The position numbers and the translations under genes are program-made. Below the pieces are notes generated by a model. It searched no databases, was not told the DNA's origin, and saw only the letters and a list, made by a program, of their open reading frames with translations. Below are positions 56,182-64,000 of a DNA stretch of 64,000 nt, piece by piece. The stretch spans positions 1,116,001-1,180,000 of the forward strand of contig NZ_CP045701.2 in NCBI RefSeq assembly GCF_009601685.2, read 5' to 3'. Each line of letters begins with the position of its first letter. Positions within the stretch are counted from its first letter, which is position 1. The stretch is from Pseudomonas brassicacearum. Lineage in GTDB: Bacteria > Pseudomonadota > Gammaproteobacteria > Pseudomonadales > Pseudomonadaceae.

Positions 56182-57654
56182 ATGGTTCCCGTAATCGCCC
56201 TGGTGGGCCGACCGAACGTCGGCAAGTCCACCTTGTTCAACCGCCTGACCAGGACTCGCGACGCCATTGTCGGCGACTTGTCCGGTCTGACCCGTGATCG
56301 CCAATACGGTGAGGCCAAGTGGCAAGGGCGTACCTATATTCTGGTCGACACCGGCGGCATCTCCGGTGATGAACACGGCATGGACGAAAAAATGGCCGAG
56401 CAGTCGCTGCTCGCCATTGAAGAAGCCGATGTGGTGCTGTTCCTGGTAGACGCCAAGGCCGGTTTTACAGCCGCCGACCAGATGATCGCCGAGCATTTGC
56501 GCAAGCGTAACAAGCGTTCCTACGTGGTCGCCAACAAGGTCGACAACATCGACCCGGACATGGCACGCGCCGAATTCGCACCGTTGGGCATGGGCCAGGC
56601 GATCCCGATCGCCGGCGCCCACGGTCGTGGCATCACCCAGATGCTGGAAATCGCCCTGGAGAGTTTCCCCAAGGACGACGAGGAAGAACCGGAAGAGGGC
56701 GAGGAAGAGATCGTTGCCGAAGGCGAGGAAGCCAAGCGCATTCCGGGCCCAAGCGAAAAAGACGGGATCAAGATCGCCATCATCGGCCGGCCGAACGTGG
56801 GCAAGTCGACGCTGGTCAACCGCATGCTCGGTGAAGACCGGGTCATCGTCTACGACCAGCCCGGCACCACCCGCGACAGCATCTACATTCCCTTCGAGCG
56901 TAACGAAGAGAAGTACACGCTGATCGACACCGCCGGTGTGCGCAAGCGCGGCAAGATCCATGAAGAAGTTGAAAAGTTCTCCGTGGTCAAGACCCTGCAG
57001 GCGATCAAAGACGCCAACGTGGTGATCTTCGTGATGGACGCCCGCGAAGGCGTGGTCGATCACGACCTGAACCTGCTGGGCTTTGCCCTGGAAGCCGGTC
57101 GTGCGTTGGTCATCGCGATCAACAAGTGGGACGGCATGACGCCGAGCGAACGGGATTTCGTCAAGGTCGAATTGCAGCGCCGCCTGTTCTTCGTCGACTT
57201 CGCCGACATCCACTTCATCTCGGCCTTGCACGGCACGGGCGTGGGCAACCTCTACGCTTCGGTGCAGAACTCGTTCAAGTCGGCGGTGACCCGCTGGCCG
57301 ACCAACCGCCTCACCCAGATCCTCGAAGATGCGGTAGGCGAGCACGCGCCACCGATGGTCAACAACCGTCGGATCAAGCTGCGCTATGCCCACTTGGGCG
57401 GTGCCAACCCGCCGATTATCGTGATCCACGGTAACCAGATCGAGAAGGTGCCCAAGTCGTACGTTCGTTACCTGGAGAACACCTATCGTCGCGTCCTGAA
57501 GCTGGTCGGCACGCCGATCCGCATCGAGTTCAAGGGCGGCGAAAACCCGTACGAAGGCAACAAGAACACGCTCACCGACCGCCAGGTCAACAAGAAGCGC
57601 CGCTTGATGTCGCACCACAAGAAGGCCGACAAGAAGCGCCGCGACAAGCGCTGA
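56182..57654 (+). CDS. der: Ribosome assembly GTPase Der (EngA)
   Basis: 490 residues with two G domains in tandem, each with [10 protein letters not shown] / [11 protein letters not shown]-loops, DTGG and DTAG switch motifs, and NKVD / NKWD. An acidic linker ([13 protein letters not shown]) separates them; a KH-like C-terminal domain follows, ending in a Lys-rich tail. It matures the 50S subunit. The ATG at 56182 is chosen over one four codons upstream. Confidence 0.97.
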   Translation: MVPVIALVGRPNVGKSTLFNRLTRTRDAIVGDLSGLTRDRQYGEAKWQGRTYILVDTGGISGDEHGMDEKMAEQSLLAIEEADVVLFLVDAKAGFTAADQMIAEHLRKRNKRSYVVANKVDNIDPDMARAEFAPLGMGQAIPIAGAHGRGITQMLEIALESFPKDDEEEPEEGEEEIVAEGEEAKRIPGPSEKDGIKIAIIGRPNVGKSTLVNRMLGEDRVIVYDQPGTTRDSIYIPFERNEEKYTLIDTAGVRKRGKIHEEVEKFSVVKTLQAIKDANVVIFVMDAREGVVDHDLNLLGFALEAGRALVIAINKWDGMTPSERDFVKVELQRRLFFVDFADIHFISALHGTGVGNLYASVQNSFKSAVTRWPTNRLTQILEDAVGEHAPPMVNNRRIKLRYAHLGGANPPIIVIHGNQIEKVPKSYVRYLENTYRRVLKLVGTPIRIEFKGGENPYEGNKNTLTDRQVNKKRRLMSHHKKADKKRRDKR

Positions 57655-57679
57655 CCCAGGCTTCTCCCGGGACCGCTTT

Positions 57680-57709
57680 TGTGGCGAGGGAGCAAGCTCC
57701 CTCGCCACA
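57680..57709. repeat. Perfect REP palindrome
   Basis: TGTGGCGAGGGAGC and its exact complement GCTCCCTCGCCACA flank AA. This is a typical Pseudomonas REP hairpin after der. Confidence 0.85.
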
Positions 57710-57734
57710 GAGTTTTCCTGCGATTCGGTGACAA

Positions 57735-57766
57735 GAAAAGGGTGCCCTGGGTGGCACCCTTTTTCA
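57735..57766 (+). terminator. Terminator of der
   Basis: AAAAGGGTGCC-CTGGGT-GGCACCCTTTTT; it may also act from the other strand. Confidence 0.9.
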
Positions 57767-57837
57767 TGCCCTGCGATTGGGCTATCCTCGATCTCTCCCG
57801 CGCCGCACCTGAGCCGGGTGCAGAGCAGGGACCCTTC

Positions 57838-58986
57838 ATGATCACCAGCAAGTTGCCGAATGTCGGCATCACGATTTTCACCCAGATGTCCCAGCTCGCC
57901 GCGCAGACGGGCGCGCTGAACCTGTCCCAGGGGTTTCCTGATTTCGATGGCCCGCAGGCCCTGCGCGATGCGGTCGGCCGGCACATTGCCCAAGGTCATA
58001 ACCAATACTCACCCATGACCGGCCTGCCTGCGCTGCGCCAGCAGATCGCGGCGAAGATCGCCCGCTGCTACGGCGCCAGTGTCGATGCCGATCAGGAAGT
58101 CACCGTGACCCCCGGCGCGACCCAGGCGATTTTCTGTGCCATCGCGGCGGTGGTCCACAGCGGCGACGAAGTGATCGTCTTCGACCCCAGCTACGACAGC
58201 TACGAGCCTGCCGTGCAACTGGCCGGCGGGCATTGCGTGCACGTGCCATTGGGCCTGGATGACTTCGCCATCGACTTCGAGAAGCTCGGCCAAGCCCTGA
58301 GCCCGCATACGCGCATGATCATCCTCAATTCGCCGCACAACCCCAGTGGCGCCTTGATCAGTCACGCCGAGCTGGATCAATTGGCCACGCTGATTCGTGA
58401 CCGTGATATCTACCTGGTCAGCGACGAGGTCTACGAGCACCTGGTGTTCGACGGCGTCGCCCACGCCAGTGTCCTGGCCCATGAAGAGCTGTACCGCCGC
58501 GCCTTCGTGGTCAGTTCGTTCGGCAAGACCTACCACGTCACCGGCTGGAAAACCGGCTACGTGGTGGCGCCAGCGGCCCTGACGGCGGAGCTGCGCAAGG
58601 TGCACCAGTACGTCAGCTTCTGCGGCGTGACGCCGTTGCAGTACGCCTTGGCTGACTATATGGCCGAGCATCCGGAACACGTCGATGAATTGCCGGACTT
58701 CTACCAGACCAAGCGCGACCTGTTCTGCGATCTGCTGGCGCCGTCGCGGTTCAGCTTCAAGCGCGTGACCGGCACTTATTTCCAGTTGGTGGACTATTCG
58801 CAGATTCGCCCGGACCTGAATGACGTCGAGATGGCGGTATGGATGACCCGTGAGCATGGCGTGGCGACGATTCCGATCTCGGTGTTTTACCAGCACCCAC
58901 CACAAGGCCAGCGCCTGGTGCGCCTGTGCTTTGCCAAACGCGAGGAGACGCTGCGCGAAGCGGCGCAAAAGCTATGCGTGATTTGA
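57838..58986 (+). CDS. PLP-dependent aminotransferase, YbdL/kynurenine aminotransferase type
   Basis: 382 residues, fold type I. Visible are LNLSQGFPDFDGPQALRDAV, QYSPMTGLPALRQQIA, and the PLP lysine in SSFGKTYHVTGWKTGY, with Arg in RLCFAKREETL for carboxylate binding. Close relatives transaminate methionine or phenylalanine with a 2-oxo acid. The nitrilase-fold omega-amidase gene overlapping its end fits methionine salvage: the aminotransferase makes the 2-oxo acid from an amide donor and the amidase clears the resulting amide. The start at 57838 is chosen by homology. Confidence 0.9.
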   Translation: MITSKLPNVGITIFTQMSQLAAQTGALNLSQGFPDFDGPQALRDAVGRHIAQGHNQYSPMTGLPALRQQIAAKIARCYGASVDADQEVTVTPGATQAIFCAIAAVVHSGDEVIVFDPSYDSYEPAVQLAGGHCVHVPLGLDDFAIDFEKLGQALSPHTRMIILNSPHNPSGALISHAELDQLATLIRDRDIYLVSDEVYEHLVFDGVAHASVLAHEELYRRAFVVSSFGKTYHVTGWKTGYVVAPAALTAELRKVHQYVSFCGVTPLQYALADYMAEHPEHVDELPDFYQTKRDLFCDLLAPSRFSFKRVTGTYFQLVDYSQIRPDLNDVEMAVWMTREHGVATIPISVFYQHPPQGQRLVRLCFAKREETLREAAQKLCVI

Positions 58987-59765
58987 GTACATTGCCAGAC
59001 CTCGACATTGCCCTGGTCCAGACCACCCTGGCCTGGCACGACCGCCGGGCCAACCTGGAACATTTCCAAGCGCTGCTCGAGCAGGCGCGCGGGGTTGACC
59101 TGATCATCCTCCCAGAGATGTTCACCACTGGTTTCTCCATGGAGTCCGAGACCCTGGCGGAGCCGGAGAGCGGCCCGACGCGCCAATGGCTCAAGGCCCA
59201 GGCGGCGAAGCTGGACGCGGTGATCACTGGCAGTGTGATCATCCAGGCCGCTGACGGCAGCCATCGCAATCGCCTGCTTTGGGCGCGCCCGGACGGAGAA
59301 GTGCTGCATTACGACAAGCGCCACCTGTTTCGCATGGCGGGGGAGCACAACCACTACACCCCGGGTGAGCGACAAGTGCTGTTCGAGCTCAAGGGCTGGC
59401 GGATTCGTCCGCTGATTTGCTACGACCTGCGCTTTCCAGTCTGGAGCCGCGACGCCGAGGACACCGACCTGCTGCTGTACACCGCCAACTGGCCCGGAGC
59501 GCGGCGTCTGCACTGGAACCGGCTGTTGCCGGCCCGGGCGATCGAGAACCTGTGCTACGTGGCGGCGGTGAACCGAGTCGGTACTGACGGCAAGGGCTTT
59601 GCCTACACCGGTGACAGCCAGGTGCTGGATTTCCAGGGCGAAACCCTGCTCAGCACTGGCGAAGCGGATGGTGTGTTCAAGGTGTGTTTGAGCGCGACGG
59701 ACCTGGCGGCCTACCGCACGCGGTTTCCGGCGAACCTGGATGCCGATCGGTTCGAATTCATCTGA
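58974..59765 (+). CDS. Omega-amidase of the nitrilase superfamily (YafV-like)
   Basis: 263 residues. The catalytic triad is visible: Glu in LIILPEMFTTGF, Lys in HYDKRHLFRM, and Cys in PLICYDLRFPVW. It hydrolyses 2-oxo-acid omega-amides such as ketoglutaramate. It overlaps the aminotransferase gene by 13 bases, supporting a joint role. The ATG at 58974 fits homologues. Confidence 0.9.
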   Translation: MRDLSTLPDLDIALVQTTLAWHDRRANLEHFQALLEQARGVDLIILPEMFTTGFSMESETLAEPESGPTRQWLKAQAAKLDAVITGSVIIQAADGSHRNRLLWARPDGEVLHYDKRHLFRMAGEHNHYTPGERQVLFELKGWRIRPLICYDLRFPVWSRDAEDTDLLLYTANWPGARRLHWNRLLPARAIENLCYVAAVNRVGTDGKGFAYTGDSQVLDFQGETLLSTGEADGVFKVCLSATDLAAYRTRFPANLDADRFEFI

Positions 59766-59833
59766 TTGAAACGATTCAGCCCTTCAGGAACGGGGTTGCG
59801 TGCCGATAACCGGTCAGCCAAGGAGAAGTCCCT

Positions 59834-60253
59834 ATGACCAGTATCAGCGCAACCACCGTCAATCCTTATCCATCGTCAGCTCCCAAAGTCTCCATTCGCG
59901 GGGCTGAAGAAGAGAAAGCGGCCAGTCCAGTGGCATCGACTGATAGCAGTGAAGACAAAGACAAGAAACTGGAAGTCGACACCAGTGGCGCGAATATCGC
60001 AGGTGCGGGTGGCAGCAGCGGCAGCAGCGATGTCATCGAACAACTGAAGAAGCAGATCGAACAGACCGAGAAGTTGCTGGCCGAACAGCAAGCCCAGTTG
60101 GCACGGGTGCAAAAAAGCCGCGCCGATGAGGAGCAAAAAGCTCAGGAAACCATGGCGATCCAGACTCAGATCATGGCGACCCAAGCCACATTGCAGACCC
60201 TGCAGGCCGCGCTGTTGCAGGCGATGACTGTTTCGATTGATACCCATGCCTGA
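59834..60253 (+). CDS. FlxA-like coiled-coil protein
   Basis: 139 residues. A disordered N-terminal half (Ser, Glu and Lys rich) is followed by a coiled coil (DVIEQLKKQIEQTEKLLAEQQAQL), with a helix to the end. This matches the FlxA-like pattern. Function unknown. AAGGAG precedes the ATG. It is monocistronic, followed by REP elements. Confidence 0.65.
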   Translation: MTSISATTVNPYPSSAPKVSIRGAEEEKAASPVASTDSSEDKDKKLEVDTSGANIAGAGGSSGSSDVIEQLKKQIEQTEKLLAEQQAQLARVQKSRADEEQKAQETMAIQTQIMATQATLQTLQAALLQAMTVSIDTHA

Positions 60254-60269
60254 CATCCCTGCCGTCTGG

Positions 60270-60380
60270 TAGGGCCGCTTCGCGAGCAAGCCCGCTCCCA
60301 CAGTGGACCTGCGGCGGACACAAATTTTGTGCCCGGCAGGAAACGCCTGTGGGAGCGGGCTTGCTCGCGAAGGCGTCGGA
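60270..60380. repeat. Inverted REP pair
   Basis: GCTTCGCGAGCAAGCCCGCT (60279-60298) and AGCGGGCTTGCTCGCGAAGG (from 60355) form a long cruciform-like pair flanking about 55 bases. Confidence 0.85.
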
Positions 60381-60404
60381 ACAGCCCGCCCAAAATCAAG
60401 CCAG

Positions 60405-60445
60405 ACAAAAAGGCCCCGGGGTTCTCACCCCAGGGCCTTTTTGCA
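60405..60445 (-). terminator. Terminator of leuA
   Basis: AAAAAGGCCCCGGGG / CCCCAGGGCCTTTTT around TTCTCA, directly downstream of leuA on the minus strand; it also ends plus-strand transcription. Confidence 0.92.
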
Positions 60446-60459
60446 TTTCAGCCGAACGA

Positions 60460-62139
60460 TCAGGCCGCTTTGGCTTCCGGCTGGCTCAGGGAACGGTTCA
60501 GTGCACTGAACAGCGCCTTGAAGCTGGCAGTGGTGATGTTTTCATCGATGCCCACGCCGTGCACTGCACGCTCGCCGTTGACCCGCAGTTCGATGTACGC
60601 CGCCGCCTTGGCATTGGTGCCGGCGCCGATGGCGTGTTCGTTGTAGTCCATGATCTCCACCGGAATTGGCAGGCCGGCCACCAGCGCTTCCAGCGCGCCG
60701 TTGCCCTTGCCGCGCCAGTGCAGGTTGGTCTCGCCCTGACCCTTGCTCGCCACTTCCACTTCCACGGCGCTGTTGCCGTTTTCTTCCTGCAGGCGATGGC
60801 TGACAAGCGCGTACGGGGTGTTGGCTTGCAGGTATTCACGCTGCAGCAAGGCGTGGATCTGCTGGGCGGTCATTTCCAGGCCCAGGCGATCGGTTTCGCG
60901 CTGTACCACCTGGCTGAACTCGATCTGCATGCGACGCGGCAGGCTGATGCCGTATTCCTGTTCCAGCAGGTAGGCGATACCGCCCTTGCCCGACTGGCTG
61001 TTGACGCGAATCACCGCCTCGTAGCTGCGGCCGATGTCGGCCGGGTCGATCGGCAGGTACGGCACTTCCCACAGGGCGTCCGATTTCTGCTGGGCGAAGC
61101 CCTTGCGGATGGCATCCTGGTGCGAGCCGGAGAATGCAGTGTGGACCAGGTCGCCAACGTACGGATGACGCGGGTGCACCGGGATCTGGTTGCATTCCTC
61201 GACCACTTTGCGCACGCCGTCGATGTCGGAGAAGTCCAGCTCAGGGTTGATGCCCTGGGTGTAGAGGTTCAGCGCCACGGTCACCAGGTCGACGTTACCG
61301 GTGCGCTCGCCGTTGCCGAACAGGCAGCCTTCGACGCGGTCGGCACCGGCCATCAGGCCCAGTTCGGTAGCGGCCACGCCGGTGCCACGGTCGTTGTGGG
61401 TGTGCAGGCTGATGAGCACGCTGTCACGACGGGTAATGTTGCGGTGGAACCACTCGATCTGGTCGGCATAGATGTTCGGGGTGGCGACTTCCACGGTAGC
61501 GGGCAGGTTGAGGATCACCTTGCGCTCGGGCGTCGGGTTCCAGACTTCGATCACCGCATCACAGACTTCCTTGGCGAACTCAAGCTCAGTGGCGCTGAAA
61601 GTCTCTGGCGAGTACTCGAACTGCCACTGGGTTTCCGGCTGCTGTGCAGCATATTTGACGAACAGTTTGGCCGCGTTCACCGCGATTTCCTTCACGCCTT
61701 CCTTGTCCTGGTTGAACACGATGCGGCGGAACGACGGGCAGGTGGCGTTGTACAGGTGGACGATGGCCTTTTTGGCGCCGCGCAGGGATTCGAACGTGCG
61801 GGCGATCAGGTCTTCACGGGCCTGGGTCAGCACCTGGATGGTGGTGTCGTCCGGGATGTGGCCTTCTTCGATGAGGGTGCGCACGAAGTCGAAGTCGGTC
61901 TGCGAAGCGGCCGGGAACGATGCTTCGATTTCCTTCACGCCCACCGCGACGAGGGTTTTCCAGAAGCGCAGCTTCTTGACCGCGTCCATTGGCTCGATCA
62001 GCGACTGGTTGCCGTCGCGCAGGTCGGAGCTGCACCAGATCGGCGCGGCGGTGATGGTCTTCGACGGCCAGGTGCGATCCGGCAGGTTGATGGTCGGGAA
62101 GGCACGGTATTTGGAAGACGGGTCTTTGAGCATGCTCAT
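60460..62139 (-). CDS. leuA: 2-isopropylmalate synthase
   Basis: 559 residues, first committed enzyme of leucine synthesis, long LeuA type with a DmpG/HMGL catalytic barrel ([17 protein letters not shown] near 33, [27 protein letters not shown]) and a C-terminal LeuA allosteric domain that gives leucine feedback. The ATG at 62139 ([14 protein letters not shown]) is chosen by homology, the longer frame being the untranslated leader. A leader peptide frame lies upstream. Confidence 0.95.
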   Translation of the reverse strand: MSMLKDPSSKYRAFPTINLPDRTWPSKTITAAPIWCSSDLRDGNQSLIEPMDAVKKLRFWKTLVAVGVKEIEASFPAASQTDFDFVRTLIEEGHIPDDTTIQVLTQAREDLIARTFESLRGAKKAIVHLYNATCPSFRRIVFNQDKEGVKEIAVNAAKLFVKYAAQQPETQWQFEYSPETFSATELEFAKEVCDAVIEVWNPTPERKVILNLPATVEVATPNIYADQIEWFHRNITRRDSVLISLHTHNDRGTGVAATELGLMAGADRVEGCLFGNGERTGNVDLVTVALNLYTQGINPELDFSDIDGVRKVVEECNQIPVHPRHPYVGDLVHTAFSGSHQDAIRKGFAQQKSDALWEVPYLPIDPADIGRSYEAVIRVNSQSGKGGIAYLLEQEYGISLPRRMQIEFSQVVQRETDRLGLEMTAQQIHALLQREYLQANTPYALVSHRLQEENGNSAVEVEVASKGQGETNLHWRGKGNGALEALVAGLPIPVEIMDYNEHAIGAGTNAKAAAYIELRVNGERAVHGVGIDENITTASFKALFSALNRSLSQPEAKAA

Positions 62140-62230
62140 GGGAAAGTCCTTTATTGTCGTGGCCGGAAAAAGGCGGCCTGCCGGTGGTTCGAATGGGGGT
62201 GGCTTCACAGCCGGGACGAGGTGCCGCGAT

Positions 62231-62308
62231 TCAGCCCGGCAGTCGTGCGCTGACGAGGCACAGGCTGCGGTGCTGGCGAAGCTGAATGAGGGTGTGAGAG
62301 GTTTTCAT
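62231..62308 (-). CDS. Putative leuA leader peptide
   Basis: A 25-codon frame starts at the ATG at 62308 and ends 92 bases before leu[20 protein letters not shown], then SARLPG. Five of 25 codons are Leu, and one is Cys. Its place just before leuA suggests attenuation or translational control by leucine supply. I see no clear intrinsic terminator between it and leuA, only a GGCCG / CGGCC stem, so the mechanism is uncertain. Confidence 0.45.
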   Translation of the reverse strand: MKTSHTLIQLRQHRSLCLVSARLPG

Positions 62309-62487
62309 GCCCTCAACCCTAACCGCGCGGAAGGCGGATCGCAAGCAGTCGGAAAAAATTGAGATAAGTTCTGTTTTTAGGCGGGTTTGCGAGATTTAAT
62401 CGCGTGAATATGAGGTATTTGTAGTTTTATTGCGTCGATGCTTGTCACTCGGCAATCCATGACGACGAGTTGCGATGCCGCTGGCCC

Positions 62488-62575
62488 GTTCGCGAGCAAG
62501 CCCGCTCCCACAGGGGAATGTTGGCGATTTCAAAATCAACGCTGTACCTGTGGGAGCGGGCTTGCTCGCGAAGAG
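62488..62575. repeat. Inverted REP pair
   Basis: TTCGCGAGCAAGCCCGCTCC at 62489-62508 and GGGAGCGGGCTTGCTCGCGA from 62551 face each other around an AT-richer spacer. Confidence 0.85.
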
Positions 62576-62598
62576 GCCAGTAGCCTCACCGCAAAAAC

Positions 62599-63420
62599 TC
62601 AGGGCTGGAAAGCGCCGATAAAGATCGCCGGATCCACCCGCGCATCGTTCAGGCTGATGTTCCAGTGCATGTGCGGGCCGGTTGCGCGGCCGGTGGCACC
62701 GACCTTGCCCACCACGGTGCCCCGGGCCAGTTGCTGGCCGACCTTCACGTCGATCTTCGACATGTGGCAGAACATGCTGATGAAGCCTTGGCCATGGTCG
62801 ACGAACACGGTGTTGCCATTGAAGAAGTAATTGCCGATGAGGATCACCTTGCCGGCGGCCGGGGTCTTGATCGGCGTGCCAGCGGGGACGGCGAAGTCCA
62901 GGCCGGCGTGGGGGTTGCGTTCTTCGCCGTTGAAGAAGCGTCGCACGCCGAACTTGCTCGACATCGGACCATTGACCGGTTTGTCCAGCAGCAGGTTGCT
63001 GGGGATGTTCGGACTGAAGCGGCGGTAGGCCTTCAGTTGCACCGCCAGTTCGGCGTTGATGCGTTTGAGGTCCGCCGGGTTCGGATTGACCTGGCGCTTG
63101 TTCTTCAGGGTGATGTGTTGCTCGGGGTACTTTTTATAGCCGACCACGAACGGATGGGTGCCGCCGCCGCTGCTGATCCGCTGGGTGCCGGGCTGGACCG
63201 TCAGCGGTATACCGACAATCGCCAGCCAGTTGTCCTGTTCCTTGACCACCAGCACTGGCTTGCCCTGGTAACTGGCTTTCGGTGCCTTGGCCGCGCTGCC
63301 CAGGTCCACCACGGCCACGCCACCGGGCACCGGCTTGTTCAGCAGGCGGGTGATGTAACTGTCGGCGTGGGCGTTGAAGGTCAGGCACAGCAAGAGCAAG
63401 GGGGCGAGATATCGCGGCAT
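62599..63420 (-). CDS. M23 family metallopeptidase (LytM-like)
   Basis: 273 residues. A signal peptide (1-19) is followed by a beta-rich N-terminal domain and an M23 zinc peptidase domain with ligands in NPHAGLDFAVPAGTP (HxxxD) and GPHMHWN (HxH). It is exported to the periplasm and probably cuts peptidoglycan crosslinks. It is downstream of xseA on the same strand, separated by three bases, as in other pseudomonads. Confidence 0.93.
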   Translation of the reverse strand: MPRYLAPLLLLCLTFNAHADSYITRLLNKPVPGGVAVVDLGSAAKAPKASYQGKPVLVVKEQDNWLAIVGIPLTVQPGTQRISSGGGTHPFVVGYKKYPEQHITLKNKRQVNPNPADLKRINAELAVQLKAYRRFSPNIPSNLLLDKPVNGPMSSKFGVRRFFNGEERNPHAGLDFAVPAGTPIKTPAAGKVILIGNYFFNGNTVFVDHGQGFISMFCHMSKIDVKVGQQLARGTVVGKVGATGRATGPHMHWNISLNDARVDPAIFIGAFQP

Positions 63421-63423
63421 GAA

Positions 63424-64000
63424 TCAATCCAGTAAAGAAAGGGTGACCGGCGTCAGGTGATTGTCTTCGACCCGTACCAGCAATTGGCCTTCGCCGAGCT
63501 TGGCGGTCAGGCGCTGGCCGGTCTGGGTTTGTCCGGCACTGCGGATCGCATGGCCGCGCTCGTCCAGCAAAATGCTGTAGCCCCGGCCGAGGGTCGCCAG
63601 GGGGCTGACGATGTGCAGCGTCTGCATCTGGTTGTGCAATTGCACGCGGCGTGTTTTCAGGCCTTCGCGCATGGCCCGGGGCAGGCGTTCGGCCAGGCTG
63701 TCCAGGCGCTGGCGCAGCAACGCCAATTGCCGGCCGGGGTGTTGTCCGGCCAAGCGGGTTTCCAGGCGGATCAGGCGTTCGCGGCGGGTATTGAGGCTGC
63801 GTTCGAACGCCCGGCGCATGCGCATATCCAGGTCGTCGAGGCGCTGGGCTTGCTGGCGCAGGCGTTCACCGGGGTGGCGCAGGCGCCGGGTGAGGCCTTC
63901 GAGGCGCAGTTGATCGCGCATCAGCCGGTCACGCATGCGCATCACCAGCCGCCGGTGCAGGCTTTCGACCCGGCGCACCAGATCACCGGCATCCGGTGCG
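63424..64000 (-). CDS. xseA: Exodeoxyribonuclease VII large subunit, C-terminal part
   Basis: The frame is open to the window edge. It shows the coiled-coil C-terminal half of XseA: many Arg- and Leu-rich heptads (MRMRDRLMRDQLRLEGLTRRL) and the closing domain LATLGRGYSILLDERGHAIRSAGQ. The enzyme degrades single-stranded DNA as a complex with XseB. The N-terminal nuclease half lies outside. Confidence 0.93.
   Translation of the reverse strand, partial: APDAGDLVRRVESLHRRLVMRMRDRLMRDQLRLEGLTRRLRHPGERLRQQAQRLDDLDMRMRRAFERSLNTRRERLIRLETRLAGQHPGRQLALLRQRLDSLAERLPRAMREGLKTRRVQLHNQMQTLHIVSPLATLGRGYSILLDERGHAIRSAGQTQTGQRLTAKLGEGQLLVRVEDNHLTPVTLSLLD

Noticed and set aside
60349..62253. A 634-codon plus-strand open frame opposite leuA
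   Set aside because: It is the antisense shadow of leuA caused by high GC codon bias; its sequence has no family features.

Overview
The window looks like a chromosomal segment of a fluorescent-group Pseudomonas. The evidence is the gene order queA-tgt-yajC-secD-secF, suhB/trmJ-cysE-iscR-iscSUA-hscBA-fdx-iscX-ndk-rlmN-pilW-rodZ-ispG-hisS-yfgM-bamB-der, the leuA / M23 peptidase / xseA block, the GC-rich codon use, and many Pseudomonas REP hairpins (cores such as GGGAGCAAGCTCCC). No searches were run; identifications rest on motifs and family knowledge.

Layout. 1-10.9 kb: ordinary chromosome with a partial C58-type cysteine peptidase, a DUF488 protein, an operon of AraC-type response regulator, hybrid sensor kinase and TonB-dependent receptor, a PAS-GGDEF diguanylate cyclase, a PhoD-like phosphatase and two small membrane-anchored proteins. 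10.9-33.4 kb: an accessory region ending at a tRNA-Leu(CAA) gene. It opens with two near-identical modules (structured leader, DUF6124 gene, terminator, GGGATAC pair) that enclose a putative zinc protein and a small tyrosine-phosphatase-like gene. A 14-bp piece of the tRNA-Leu 3' half recurs at 14456, directly after the second module, so the roughly 19 kb between it and the tRNA behaves like an island integrated at the tRNA. The island holds an array of iteron-plus-repeat modules (15.3-16.0 kb), a Gabija pair (gajA-gajB), a SIR2 / TIR-like / HEPN three-domain protein, an AT-rich lipoprotein gene, a protein with an ESCO-like zinc finger plus GNAT domain, a DRT-type reverse transcriptase with a structured upstream region, a MITE, the remains of a P4-like DUF927 replication gene with coiled-coil neighbours, and an SOS-controlled pyocin S5-like pore-forming bacteriocin with its immunity gene. 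33.6-64 kb: conserved housekeeping chromosome.

How it works together. The island is a defence and competition cassette collection. Gabija, the SIR2-HEPN protein and the reverse transcriptase are all of families known or suspected to act against phage, and the ESCO-like protein sits among them as an unknown. Each junction between these cassettes carries a copy of the same short repeat centred on TGGCCGA, which suggests modular assembly. No intact integrase is present in the window, and the satellite replication gene is truncated, so the island looks immobilised.

The best candidates for undescribed biology are: (1) the SIR2 / TIR-like / HEPN fusion at 20311-21954; (2) the ESCO-like zinc-finger acetyltransferase at 23588-25009; (3) the repeated iteron modules at 15305-15960, where the same architecture recurs with different iteron sequences; (4) the DUF6124 leader, which has one central segment able to pair with either of two flanking copies of TTAGTCG; and (5) the reverse transcriptase with its likely non-coding RNA.
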